NCBI GenBank assembly: GCA_964615905.1
Contig: CAZTUB010000009.1
Span: forward strand, 62,001-126,000
Direction: 5' to 3'
DNA from: DATLMR01 sp964615905
Lineage (GTDB): Bacteria > Acidobacteriota > Blastocatellia > UBA7656
DNA length: 64,000 nucleotides
Part shown: positions 45,419-54,094 of the stretch, one piece after another
How positions within the stretch are numbered: the stretch's first letter is position 1
How the letters are laid out: each line of letters opens with the position of its first letter
Notes under the pieces: generated by a model
Database searches by the model: none
Told to the model about the DNA's origin: nothing
What the model saw: the letters and a program-made list of their open reading frames with translations, nothing else
Program-made: the position numbers and the translations under genes

Positions 45419-45508
45419 GTGACAAGTAAACAGTGACAAGTGACAAGAGAGGGACCGAACAAGCTTCAGTCCTCTCTTTCTTGTCACTTGTCACTTGTCA
45501 CTCGTCAC
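45419..45508. repeat. GTGACAA-heptad palindromic repeat element, copy 4
   Basis: Left arm GTGACAAGTAAACAGTGAC then AAGTGACAAGAGAGGGAC; right arm from 45471 CCTCTCTTTCTTGTCAC, TTGTCACTTGTCACTCGTCAC. The stem pairs (about 45433-45454 with 45472-45498) around GAACAAGCTTC. It starts right at the M16 stop. Same GTAAACAGTGACAAGTGAC block as copies 1 and 2. Confidence 0.9.
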
Positions 45509-45600
45509 CCTCCCAAAAGGGGCTGGATGCCGGGAAGCAAATCCTGTATTCTGACTCGTGAATTTCTCGATATTCCGGCGAGGTCCAGGCGAGCACTCAC

Positions 45601-48300
45601 ATGAGCAAATCTCGGTCAAAGAAAACGGGCGGCAAATCGCTCGCAAACGAGGTGGTGGCCGTGGTGCTTGTCGCCGTAGCGGTCTTGCTCTTTTTGAGCC
45701 TCATAACCTACGACCCGAAAGACCCTAGCTGGAACTCAAGCGTCCCGCCTCACGACCCGTCAAACCTGATAGGGCTCGCGGGGGCGTACGCGGGCGACTT
45801 TTTTCTACAGTTGTTCGGCATCGCTTCGCTGATTATCCCTGCCCTGCTTGTGATGATAGCTGTGCGGGCATTCTTTTCCGAAACGGCGGCCATCCCGCTG
45901 CCAAAGGCGCTCGGCGCGCTGCTGCTGCTCGTGGCCTTTTCGGGCTTCCTCTCGCTCTTCCCCAACATCGAGATAGGGCTGCTCGCCAATTCCAGCAGCA
46001 ACGGCGGCGCGGTCGGCTACATCATCGAAGGCATGCTGTCGGGTGTGATGAACACGCTCGGGGCGGCAATCATATTGACGCTGGCTTCCGTGTTGACGCT
46101 TATGTTGACGATGGAGATCTCGCTCGCCACCGTCAGCCACTGGCTGCACTCGGCAAAAGAGGCGCGAGCCGAAACTCATAAGGGAGAGCCTACGATGTTC
46201 CAACGGTTGAGCGGCTGGTGGGCCGCTCGCGCAGAACGCCACCGCCAACAGACAGCAGAGCGCGAAGAGGAGCGTAGAAGAAAAGACGAGGAGCGAAAAA
46301 GAAAAGAAGAGACTGCTCGAAAGCAGGCCGCCGAAGAACGGCGCGCTAAGGCAGACGAAGGACGAAAGACCTCTCAACCGAAAGAAGACCGCCCCGCAAG
46401 GCCCGATCCTGTCATCACCCCCGTAATCACCAAGTCGGACGTAGCGCCCGTTATAGGCGCGTTCGAAGACGCCGCCGAAGTTGAAGACGAGATTGATGAG
46501 CCAGTCCGCGTAGTCTCATCGCCGAGACGCGAGGCGGCAGCCGCGCTTCGCGCATACACGGAGCGGACAAGCAAGGTCAGGTCTGCGCAAGCCGGGTCCG
46601 GGCAGTCCGGCACCGCACAGGCAACGTCGTCTCAGGCCAACTCCGCTCAAACAAGCTCCGCGCAAGCAGGCTCTGCTCAAGCCGTAGCCAACGAGATCAC
46701 GATGGACCCGGAGGTGGCCGAGATGATCTCGACCGCTTCGATAGTCCGCACTGTGCCGACCGATAAACTGGAAGCCTCGGCCAAAGGGGCAAAGCCTGCT
46801 CGCGCAAAGACCGTGGACCCCGTATCTAATTATAAGCTGCCGCCGCTCGACATTCTCGAAGCGCCCGTAAGCCATCACGAAGAAGCCGAAGAGGAGTTGC
46901 GCGAGAGGGCCACGATACTGGCTGAGAAATGCAAAGAGTTTTCCGTCGTCGGCCACATACACCGCATCAACCCCGGCCCGGTCGTGACGACTTTCGAGTT
47001 CAAGCCGGACCCCGGAATCAAGTACAGCCGCGTCGTCGGGCTTGCCGAAGACCTCTGTCTCGCGCTCAAGGCCGAATCTATCCGCATCGACCGCATACCC
47101 GGCAAATCGACCGTCGGTATAGAAGTGCCCAATGCGCACCGCGAAAAGATATTCCTGCGCGACATCATCGAATCGCCAAAGTTCGTGCAGTCGGAATCGA
47201 AGCTGACCATCGCGCTCGGCAAGACCATAAACGGCGAAGAGTACATAGCCGACCTCAGCAAGATGCCGCACCTGCTGATCGCGGGCGCAACCGGCGCTGG
47301 AAAGTCGGTCACGCTCAACGCGCTGATCTGCTCGATCATCTACAAAGCGTCGCCCGACGAGGTGAAGTTCATAATGGTCGATCCGAAACGGGTCGAGCTT
47401 GGGCTTTACGAGAACATACCGCATCTGCTGACTCCGATAGTGACGGACCCGAAGCGCGCGTCGAACGCGTTGAAGTGGGCCGTAAACGAGATGGAGAACC
47501 GCTACCGCGAGCTTGCGACGCTCGGCGTTCGCAACATCGAGCAGTACAACCGGCAGGTGCGCGAGCTGACGCACCCGACGCTTTCGGAAGACAACCCGAC
47601 CGCGCCAAAGCCTCTGCCTTACATCGTCATCGCGATTGACGAGCTGGCCGACCTGATGATGGTCGCGCGCTCAGAAGTCGAAACGTCGATAGCGCGGCTG
47701 GCTCAGATGGCCCGCGCCGTCGGCATTCACCTTGTGCTGGCAACGCAGCGGCCTTCCGTAGACATAATCACAGGCGTAATAAAGGCGAACATCCCCTCGC
47801 GCATCGCCTTCCGCGTCTCTTCAAAAGTCGACTCGCGTACGATCATAGACTCGAACGGGGCGGAGGCGCTGCTCGGTCAGGGCGACATGCTCTTTTTGCC
47901 GCCAGCCTCGGCGCGGCTTATAAGGGTCCACGGCTCGTTCGTCAACGAGACTGAGGTCAAGGCCATAACGGACCATACCCGCAAGCAGGCCCAGCCCGAT
48001 TACAACGAGCAGGTCACGGCAGGCGAGCAGGAAGGCGAAGAATCTGACGGGTTCACGGGCGAGCGGGACGAGCTTTACGAAGACGCTCTGGCAATCGTGA
48101 TTGCCATGGGCCGCGCTTCTACATCGGTCTTGCAGCGTCGGCTGTCGATTGGGTACGGTCGCGCGGCCAAGATACTCGATATGATGGAGCGGGAAGGCTT
48201 CATAGGTCCTGCCGAAGGGGCCAAACCTCGAAAAGTCCTCTCAGCCGCATACGAGTTTCGCGAGCGGTTAGAGCAGCAAATCGAGGACCGCGCAGAGTAA
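45601..48300 (+). CDS. ftsK: DNA translocase FtsK/SpoIIIE
   Basis: 899 residues. Four to five N-terminal membrane helices (20-190) anchor it at the septum. A charged linker (KRKEETARKQAAEERRAKADE) and a Ser/Ala/Gln low-complexity tract (about 330-370) follow. The motor has Walker A GATGAGKSVTLN near 561, FIMVDPKRVELG, Walker B VIAIDELADLMM near 675 and RIAFRVSSKVDSRTI. A C-terminal winged-helix gamma domain (ALAIVIAMGRASTSVLQRRL) reads KOPS-type orienting sequences. It pumps chromosome dimers during division. Confidence 0.97.
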   Translation: MSKSRSKKTGGKSLANEVVAVVLVAVAVLLFLSLITYDPKDPSWNSSVPPHDPSNLIGLAGAYAGDFFLQLFGIASLIIPALLVMIAVRAFFSETAAIPLPKALGALLLLVAFSGFLSLFPNIEIGLLANSSSNGGAVGYIIEGMLSGVMNTLGAAIILTLASVLTLMLTMEISLATVSHWLHSAKEARAETHKGEPTMFQRLSGWWAARAERHRQQTAEREEERRRKDEERKRKEETARKQAAEERRAKADEGRKTSQPKEDRPARPDPVITPVITKSDVAPVIGAFEDAAEVEDEIDEPVRVVSSPRREAAAALRAYTERTSKVRSAQAGSGQSGTAQATSSQANSAQTSSAQAGSAQAVANEITMDPEVAEMISTASIVRTVPTDKLEASAKGAKPARAKTVDPVSNYKLPPLDILEAPVSHHEEAEEELRERATILAEKCKEFSVVGHIHRINPGPVVTTFEFKPDPGIKYSRVVGLAEDLCLALKAESIRIDRIPGKSTVGIEVPNAHREKIFLRDIIESPKFVQSESKLTIALGKTINGEEYIADLSKMPHLLIAGATGAGKSVTLNALICSIIYKASPDEVKFIMVDPKRVELGLYENIPHLLTPIVTDPKRASNALKWAVNEMENRYRELATLGVRNIEQYNRQVRELTHPTLSEDNPTAPKPLPYIVIAIDELADLMMVARSEVETSIARLAQMARAVGIHLVLATQRPSVDIITGVIKANIPSRIAFRVSSKVDSRTIIDSNGAEALLGQGDMLFLPPASARLIRVHGSFVNETEVKAITDHTRKQAQPDYNEQVTAGEQEGEESDGFTGERDELYEDALAIVIAMGRASTSVLQRRLSIGYGRAAKILDMMEREGFIGPAEGAKPRKVLSAAYEFRERLEQQIEDRAE

Positions 48301-48802
48301 AAATCGGGCCATTTTCAACACGTTTTGCACAGGCGGCCTATGGCGGCGCAACCGGCGCGAGTCGATTTTGCCAAAAACCCTTGAAAATCGAACTGTCGCC
48401 TTTGTAAATGAGGCAATAATTCAGGTTGAATGTGTTAAATCAGTTTGAACAAAATGTGTGCAAACTGCTACAAGTCCGTAAAATTCTGATATTTGCGGTT
48501 TGAAAAAGCCCCTTTTCCACAGGGTTTCCCACAGTTAGCTGTGGAAAACTTTCTGGCCTTCTTAACGCTCAATTTTCCCTCGCATCCGGCAGCGGCTCTT
48601 TAAAGTAGCGCACATTTCCATCGCATACTTTTCTAATCGCCCGAGCATGGGCAGTTCCCTCTTCTTAGCCGTTTCCTTTGCGGGTTATGCATTTGTTTGG
48701 AGCCCGATGGCGTCTCTATCTATCAGGTGGCCGAACTGTCATTGCCACCGCCTTTACTTTACCCAGGTAAAGCAAGCTTCTTCGCCACAAAGGAGACAAC
48801 CT
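48301..48802. other. AT-rich intergenic region with a cluster of DnaA-box-like sites
   Basis: A 500-bp noncoding stretch clearly richer in A+T than the flanking genes. It holds TTTTGCACA (48323-48331), TGTGTTAAA (48431-48439), TGTGTGCAA (48455-48463), TTTTCCACA (48513-48521), TTTCCCACA (48525-48533) and TGTGGAAAA (48540-48548, the inverse of TTTTCCACA). Three fit TTWTNCACA exactly and three are near matches. It may be an origin, a DnaA-titration site or a DnaA-regulated promoter. No dnaA, dnaN or parAB gene is in the window. Confidence 0.4.
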
Positions 48803-50368
48803 ATGTATTGCGATAAAATCTTCACACGCACACGAACAACCTCGCCCTTAAAGCCATCAGTCCTGCTCGTGATGGCTTGCCTTTTTTTGGCCCCGCCTGA
48901 CCCGACGTTAGCCCGGCAGAGCGACGGCCCTGACAAGCCCGACAAGGTCGATAAGGTCGAGGTCATATCGAAGAGACTTGAGGAGCTTGAAAAGCGGGTC
49001 GAATTGCTCACGCGCGAGAATATTGAACTGAAAAAGAGGTTCGAGCTGAAACAGCCGCCCGCAGACGTTCTCGCATCCGAGAAAGCGGTGGAGGCGCGAG
49101 CGCTGGATTCTCGAAAAGATGACAGCCGGGAGAAGCGAGAGAAGCGCATAGAGTTTGGGGGCGAGATAAGGATTCGGCCCGAAGTGAGAGAGGACGACCT
49201 TAATAATTCTATAAGGGGCGTCGATTCTCACATCGAGCAGAGAGTTAGGTTCAATGTCAAAGCGAGGCTGAACGACGACCTCACTGCCTTCATACAATTT
49301 CAGGATTCACGGGTATGGGGTGAAGAGGTGTTGTTTAGTCTCCGCGATCAAGGTGCAGAGCTTCACCAGGCATACATCGACGTGAACCGCTTCCTGACCG
49401 ATGACCTCTCGTTAAGGATAGGGCGGCAAGAACTGAGCTACGGGGATGAGAGGCTAGTCGGCGCATTTGATTGGAACAACGTCGGCAGGTCTTTCGACGC
49501 AATCAAAGCGGTCTATGCTAAAAAGAGCTGGTCGGCAGACCTGTTCGCCGCCAGAACGCTTAACTTCCGCAACGTGCGCTTCCTCATACCGGGGGAGGAA
49601 GATAATGATTTCTTCAGGCCGCCGCCCTACGAGGACTTCTACGGCGCTTACCTGAAGTTTTTTAATGATGATCCGAACCGAAAACTCGAACTCTACAGCT
49701 TCCTTTTGAGAGACACCTTTATACTCCTTGACCGGTTTGGGAGGACCGACTCGACAAGCATCTACACCACAGGAACGAGGCAGGAGTTAAAATTCGGAGG
49801 CGGATTCCATTACGTCGGAGAAGTAGCTTTTCAAACAGGTCACGTTGGGCCGAGCAATCACAGAGCCGTAGCGTTGGCTACGAGGGTGAGCAAGCGTTTC
49901 AACTTCGACAGATCACCTCGCGTGGCCTTTGAATACGATTTCGCCACAGGGGACGGGGATTTGCTGGACGGGCGATCGCGAGAGTTCATACCGCTCTTCC
50001 CAGACAATCACAGACACCACGGCTATATAGATTTCATCGGGTGGAGGAACATACACGATTTTCGACTGAGCTTCGGTTTCAACCCGGTGAGTAGACTCGA
50101 TTTCGACGCAGATTATCACAGGTTCTACCTTCACAAAGGGGACGGGCAGTGGTTGAGCGCCTTCGGAGTGCCTCTCGGATTTGATCGTTTTGCAGACTCG
50201 ACCAGAGAGGTCGGGCAGGAACTCGACCTCACCGTGAGCTTTCCTTACAAAGAGCATATAGAGATAGTAGGCGGCTACTCCGTATTTGTCCCTGGCAGAT
50301 TCGCGAAGCTGACTAGGCATACGAACAACTCGCACTTCTCATACATACAGACACGATTTAGATTTTGA
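48803..50368 (+). CDS. Outer-membrane beta-barrel, alginate-export (AlgE/OprB-like) type
   Basis: Start at ATG 48803 behind AGGAGA (48791-48796), giving 521 residues with a signal peptide. A short coiled coil (EVISKRLEELEKRVELLTRE, about 50-70) precedes the barrel. The barrel region resembles the alginate-export domain family: FGGEIRIRPEVRED, LRIGRQELSYGDERLVG, FDAIKAVY, RVAFEYDFATGDGD, and a terminal aromatic residue (FRF) that marks outer-membrane barrels. The coiled coil suggests trimerisation or peptidoglycan linkage. Exported polysaccharide or substrate unknown; no alginate genes are seen nearby. Confidence 0.8.
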   Translation: MYCDKIFTRTRTTSPLKPSVLLVMACLFLAPPDPTLARQSDGPDKPDKVDKVEVISKRLEELEKRVELLTRENIELKKRFELKQPPADVLASEKAVEARALDSRKDDSREKREKRIEFGGEIRIRPEVREDDLNNSIRGVDSHIEQRVRFNVKARLNDDLTAFIQFQDSRVWGEEVLFSLRDQGAELHQAYIDVNRFLTDDLSLRIGRQELSYGDERLVGAFDWNNVGRSFDAIKAVYAKKSWSADLFAARTLNFRNVRFLIPGEEDNDFFRPPPYEDFYGAYLKFFNDDPNRKLELYSFLLRDTFILLDRFGRTDSTSIYTTGTRQELKFGGGFHYVGEVAFQTGHVGPSNHRAVALATRVSKRFNFDRSPRVAFEYDFATGDGDLLDGRSREFIPLFPDNHRHHGYIDFIGWRNIHDFRLSFGFNPVSRLDFDADYHRFYLHKGDGQWLSAFGVPLGFDRFADSTREVGQELDLTVSFPYKEHIEIVGGYSVFVPGRFAKLTRHTNNSHFSYIQTRFRF

Positions 50369-50420
50369 CATGCCTGCTTAAGGTGCGGAACCGTGAGTTA
50401 ACATTTCATGAGTTAGCGGA

Positions 50421-50915
50421 TTACTTGGGAGCCTGATGGTGGTCATAGCTGATTGCGCGTGTGATCTTCCACGACCCGTTCTTGTATTGCCAGAGATGAA
50501 TAAAGCGGGCCTCGCCGGCCGGGTTGTTTGACTTCGGGTGGAGGAAACGGTGAACCCCCAGTTGGACCGCGCCAAAGCCTTTCATGTAGTGCGCCTGGAA
50601 AGAGCCTGCGACGAGTTCTCTGCGCACGTCGCCTCCGCAGATATTGTTCTTGATGCTTTCGGTCAGCTTGCTATTGCCAAGCGTGACCCCGCCCTGGTCG
50701 TGATAGAACTCAACGTCGTCGGCAAAGAAAGAGTTGAACTTCTCAAGGTCGCAGCGGTTATAGGCATCAAAAAGCGCAGTATCGAGCGACGCGATAACCT
50801 TATCCAGTTCTTCCTGTGACTTTATGCTTTCTAAGGATTGAGCATCAGCCCGGCCAACACAGAGCACGAACAGGGACAGAAGCAATGTCACTGCCGACAT
50901 AGTAATCCTTCTCAT
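50421..50915 (-). CDS. Secreted SnoaL-like/DUF4440 (NTF2-fold) protein
   Basis: ATG 50915 gives a signal peptide (MRRITMSAVTLLLSLFVLCVGRADA); GGTGAGG lies upstream. The mature part is one NTF2-like domain: ELDKVIASLDTALFDAYNRCDLEKFNSF, then FADDVEFYHDQGGV and the terminal VHRFLHPKSN..WQYKNGSWKITRAISYDH. DUF4440 proteins are small cone-shaped proteins with diverse ligands; no catalytic residue can be named. Confidence 0.85.
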   Translation of the reverse strand: MRRITMSAVTLLLSLFVLCVGRADAQSLESIKSQEELDKVIASLDTALFDAYNRCDLEKFNSFFADDVEFYHDQGGVTLGNSKLTESIKNNICGGDVRRELVAGSFQAHYMKGFGAVQLGVHRFLHPKSNNPAGEARFIHLWQYKNGSWKITRAISYDHHQAPK

Positions 50916-51074
50916 GTATGCCTCACCTTTCCGTTTATAAATAATCCATCGCCGTGTACGTCGCACATTGGATAGAATGTTCCGATAAATGAGCGGTGTC
51001 TGCCGGGCCAGGCACGTTCTATAACGTAATTGACAATCTCTACGGATTGAGGACAATAGCAGATAGGAACAGTT

Positions 51075-51320
51075 ATGAGCCACGAAGAGTTTTTGGATCA
51101 GTTTAACTCTTTGCCACCTGAAGCGCAGCGACAGGTACTCGACTTAATAGCCCTCTTGCAGACGCGCTATGACTGCGCCCAATCTCGCCAGAGCGAAGAA
51201 TCTTCCGACATAGCTGGCGAACTGTTCATTGGAATGTGGCGAGACAGAGACGATATGGAAGACAGCACAGCCTGGGTCCGCAGCAGCCGTGAACGCGAGT
51301 GGATAAAGCAAGGTGGCTGA
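51075..51320 (+). CDS. VapB-type antitoxin (DUF2281-like)
   Basis: 81 residues. The N-terminal helix region SLPPEAQRQVLDLIALLQTRY resembles the DUF2281 family of small antitoxin-like proteins, and the C-terminal half is charged and probably disordered before binding toxin. AGGAAC lies upstream of ATG 51075. It overlaps the PIN-domain toxin by 8 bp, the usual antitoxin-first layout. Confidence 0.75.
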   Translation: MSHEEFLDQFNSLPPEAQRQVLDLIALLQTRYDCAQSRQSEESSDIAGELFIGMWRDRDDMEDSTAWVRSSREREWIKQGG

Positions 51321-51702
51321 TCTCATCATTGTCGATACCGACATTTTGATTGACGCTGCGCGAGGTGTCAGCGATGCGGTGGCTTGCTTGCAGAGATTAG
51401 AAAGCCAATCGCGGCTGGCTGTGAGCGCTATCACTCAGATGGAGTTGCTAATTGGGTGTCGTAATAAATCAGAACTACAGCACGTTGAGAAATTTATTAA
51501 CAGATTCCTTATTCTAAAGCTAAACGAGCAAATTTCAGATAGAGCTACTGATTTATTAAAGCAATACAGGTTGAGTCACGGGTTGCTGGTAGCCGATGCT
51601 TTGATTGCGGCGACAGCGTTAATATTCGATATCCAATTCATCTCAAAGAATCAAAAAGATTATCAGTTCATAGCAGGGTTAAAGCTACTCTCATATCCGT
51701 AA
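51313..51702 (+). CDS. vapC: VapC-type PIN-domain ribonuclease toxin
   Basis: 129 residues from a GTG overlapping the antitoxin stop. The PIN fold shows acidic residues in LIIVDTDILIDAARG (Asp8 and Asp10), SAITQMELLIGC (Glu) and GLLVADALIAATAL (Asp), then the terminal KNQKDYQFI. PIN toxins cleave RNA, often tRNA or rRNA, when the labile antitoxin is lost. This pair opens an accessory stretch of lower G+C. No partner gene elsewhere in the window. Confidence 0.85.
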   Translation: MADLIIVDTDILIDAARGVSDAVACLQRLESQSRLAVSAITQMELLIGCRNKSELQHVEKFINRFLILKLNEQISDRATDLLKQYRLSHGLLVADALIAATALIFDIQFISKNQKDYQFIAGLKLLSYP

Positions 51703-51772
51703 CGAATGACTCACAATAATAAGCAAGCATGAGTCAACATCTAAAAAAAAGCCTTTGAATTGAGGCTTCGCG

Positions 51773-51792
51773 CTCAAGCTGCGCTCTGCTTG
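51773..51792 (+). repeat. Imperfect direct repeat, left copy
   Basis: CTCAAGCTGCGCTCTGCTTG matches 52992-53011 (CTCAAGCGGGGCTCTGCTTG) at 18 of 20 positions; both continue into similar AAGA-rich sequence. The pair brackets the PD-(D/E)XK-like gene, 1219 bp apart, and could be a target-site or attachment duplication. Confidence 0.5.
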
Positions 51793-51877
51793 TTAAGATA
51801 CTACGGGCCGAAGGTAACGCACATACAGCTAATTCTTCGCTTATGAGTCCAAACGGGAGCATGATAATCTAAGCACT

Positions 51878-52798
51878 ATGTCAGAAGAGTTATTGAGTAA
51901 GGTTAAGAAAGCAATTGCTCAAACCGGCTATCCTTTGGAACTTAGGGTTGGTGCAACCTTAAGAAAACATGATTGGGTTCCTTTTCACTCTGTAGAATAT
52001 ATAGACCCCAAAACAGAAGTTTTGCGCGAATTAGACATACTTTCTTATAAGCTAATCCAAAATAGGCGAATAGAACTCCGAATATCTTGCAAATCTTCCA
52101 CAAATAAACAGTGGGTGTGTTTTACGACACCAAGAACTTCTCATATGATTAGTTATCTGAAATTCATTCCTGTTAATGATAATGTGGAAACAAGAAGAGA
52201 AATACCCGATCACTTAGCCAAATTGCGTTTTTTTTCCGAATCAAAGGAGACAATAAATTATAGTGTTCTTGTAGGGAACAATGTAGATCGAGAAGGGAGA
52301 TCATTACTAAGGGATGCCATATTTTCTTCACTGAGCAGCATATATCTTGACCCTATTCCTGGGCGTCTTCTTTTTGACCTTAGAGGAACTATTTACTTTT
52401 TCCTAGTTATCTTAGGGGGAAAGATGTTTGAAGCGAGCTTAGATCAAGAATCAAACGATATGATTGTTAAAGAGTGCGAATATTTCCAATGGAGAAGCCG
52501 CTTCAATATTCCGAGTAATTTTTATAAGCTTAAAATAAACAACGCGAATGCAGAACCGGTTGCTTTTTCTGATGCTATGTCTCATTTTGGAGATCACTTC
52601 GTTGTGGAGGTAGTTTCTGAGTCTTATTTGGAGACTTATCTGATTCAGCTAGAATCTGTATTTAGCTCTTTAGATGAACAAGTTTTATCATATTTTGGAA
52701 AGGGCTGGGATGATGAAAACTTTCCAAAAGTAGTAAGAAGGCCAACACTACAGCCAGTTAAGCAAGAATTAGAAATCGATGATGCTGCAAAATCTTAA
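51878..52798 (+). CDS. Putative PD-(D/E)XK-like nuclease or restriction-endonuclease-fold protein
   Basis: 306 residues. Family not recognised by name. The N-terminus has the layout of a PD-(D/E)XK core: Glu21 in an opening helix (YPLELRVGATLRK), Asp53 in RELDILSY, and SCK (70-72, LRISCKSS) 17 residues later, matching the E...D...(D/E/S)xK spacing of restriction-like nucleases. The rest is alpha/beta without recognisable domain. Codon use is AT-rich compared with the surrounding genes, and imperfect direct repeats flank it, so it was probably acquired. It lies beside vapBC and the TIR gene. Nuclease activity is an inference. Confidence 0.5.
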   Translation: MSEELLSKVKKAIAQTGYPLELRVGATLRKHDWVPFHSVEYIDPKTEVLRELDILSYKLIQNRRIELRISCKSSTNKQWVCFTTPRTSHMISYLKFIPVNDNVETRREIPDHLAKLRFFSESKETINYSVLVGNNVDREGRSLLRDAIFSSLSSIYLDPIPGRLLFDLRGTIYFFLVILGGKMFEASLDQESNDMIVKECEYFQWRSRFNIPSNFYKLKINNANAEPVAFSDAMSHFGDHFVVEVVSESYLETYLIQLESVFSSLDEQVLSYFGKGWDDENFPKVVRRPTLQPVKQELEIDDAAKS

Positions 52799-53113
52799 TT
52801 CCTTTATATCGCTGAGAGCTGCGGATAATGCTTTCCGCTTCGATGGTGACATTCTTAAAACTCTCTTTTTCTGCCGATCGATCAGTCTCTTTATCACTTG
52901 CCGCTAGGTCCGGTTGTCGCCCAAAAATCTATAATCATGCAGCTCTATCCGCGCCTGGGCTTCCGTAGCCGGTTTCGGCTACCGCGGCCGACTCAAGCGG
53001 GGCTCTGCTTGGATAAGAAATGTATGACATAATAACTCTAATGAACTTCGAAAACTGATAGTAGAGCAATAGAAAGAAATTGCAGCAACCCCATGTGAGG
53101 AGGTTTCACTTCA
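52799..53113. other. Intergenic region with right copy of the direct repeat
   Basis: 315 bp without a gene. It contains the right direct-repeat copy (52992-53011), a small hairpin GTAGCC-GGTTTC-GGCTAC at about 52966-52983 and a Shine-Dalgarno-like GAGGAGG (53097-53103) that serves the TIR gene. Confidence 0.55.
52992..53011 (+). repeat. Imperfect direct repeat, right copy
   Basis: CTCAAGCGGGGCTCTGCTTG, see left copy at 51773-51792 for the comparison. Its position just upstream of the TIR gene makes it the distal boundary of the nuclease-like gene's insertion if the repeats are real duplications. Confidence 0.5.
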
Positions 53114-54094
53114 ATGGCTAACAAGGAGCACATCAAAATTATTAGGCAAGGTGTTGAGACTTGGAATAAGTGGGTAAAGGAGAATCCTAAAGTTGTACCG
53201 GACCTCAGCCGCGCAAGCTTCATCGGCGCGAACCTCACCAACGCAAACCTCACCGACGCGAACCTCACCGACGCGAACCTCAGTAGCGCGAACCTCATCA
53301 GCGCGAACCTCAGCTGCGCGGACCTCGGCGGCGCGTTTCTCATCGGCGCGGACCTCATTGACGCGAACCTCACCGGCACCTTTCTCAGCAACGCGAACCT
53401 CAGTGGTGCGGACCTCAGCCACGCGGACCTCAGCAATGCTATAATTGGCTGGACTATATTTGCCAATAATGACCTTAGCAAGGTTAAAGGATTAGATACT
53501 CTGGATCATATAGGCCCATCAATGATTAGTATAGATACCCTGTACAAATCAGGCGGGAAGATTGATGAATTCTTCCTCCGAGGCTGTGGCGTACCTGATG
53601 AGTTTATTAGCTATATCCCGTCACACGTTGGAGCACAGCAAGCAATCCGGTTCTACTCGTGTTTTATTAGCCACAGCGCGAAAGACAAACGTTTCTGTGA
53701 GCGGCTTTATGCCGACTTACAGGCCAAACACATTCGCGTCTGGTACTTCCCCGAAGATGCCAAGTGGGGAAAATCTGTTTGGGGTGAGATAGATGAGAGT
53801 ATAAAGATTTATGACAAGCTGGTTGTGGTCTGCTCAAAAAATTCTCTGCAAAGCGGGCCGGTGCTGCGCGAGATTCAACGGGCTTTGAGCCGGGAAGACC
53901 GCGAGAGCCGACACATTTTGTTCCCTATTTGCATAGATGATTACATATTCAAGACCTGGGAGCACGAGAGAAAGGCTGATGTGTTAAGCAAAGTTGTTGG
54001 CGGTTTCACTGGATGGAGTCGAAGCGCAACCAAGTATGAGGAAGCATTCAAAAAGCTGTTGAGCGGCCTGCAAGCGTCAGATAGCAAGGTTTGA
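53114..54094 (+). CDS. Pentapeptide-repeat plus TIR-domain protein
   Basis: 326 residues. Residues about 30-113 are pentapeptide repeats, A(N/D)Lxx-type (ANLTDANLTDANLSSAN), expected to form a right-handed quadrilateral beta helix. A bridging region (KVKGLDTLDHIGPSMISIDT, FLRGCGVPDEFI) leads to a TIR domain (about 179-320): YSCFISHSAKD, VWYFPEDAKWGKSVW, IDESIKIYDKLVVVCSKNS and FPICID. This arrangement is a known family, common in cyanobacteria, with no assigned function. Candidate acidic residues for an NADase site are E225 and E228 (IDESI). The repeat part is GC-rich with tandem 15-bp DNA units; the TIR part is AT-rich. No signal peptide or membrane helix. Confidence 0.88.
   Translation: MANKEHIKIIRQGVETWNKWVKENPKVVPDLSRASFIGANLTNANLTDANLTDANLSSANLISANLSCADLGGAFLIGADLIDANLTGTFLSNANLSGADLSHADLSNAIIGWTIFANNDLSKVKGLDTLDHIGPSMISIDTLYKSGGKIDEFFLRGCGVPDEFISYIPSHVGAQQAIRFYSCFISHSAKDKRFCERLYADLQAKHIRVWYFPEDAKWGKSVWGEIDESIKIYDKLVVVCSKNSLQSGPVLREIQRALSREDRESRHILFPICIDDYIFKTWEHERKADVLSKVVGGFTGWSRSATKYEEAFKKLLSGLQASDSKV

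Noticed and set aside
53193..53444. Antisense and out-of-frame repeats over the pentapeptide region, CRISPR-like appearance
   Set aside because: The periodicity is 15 bp and in frame with A(N/D)Lxx; there are no spacers or cas genes.
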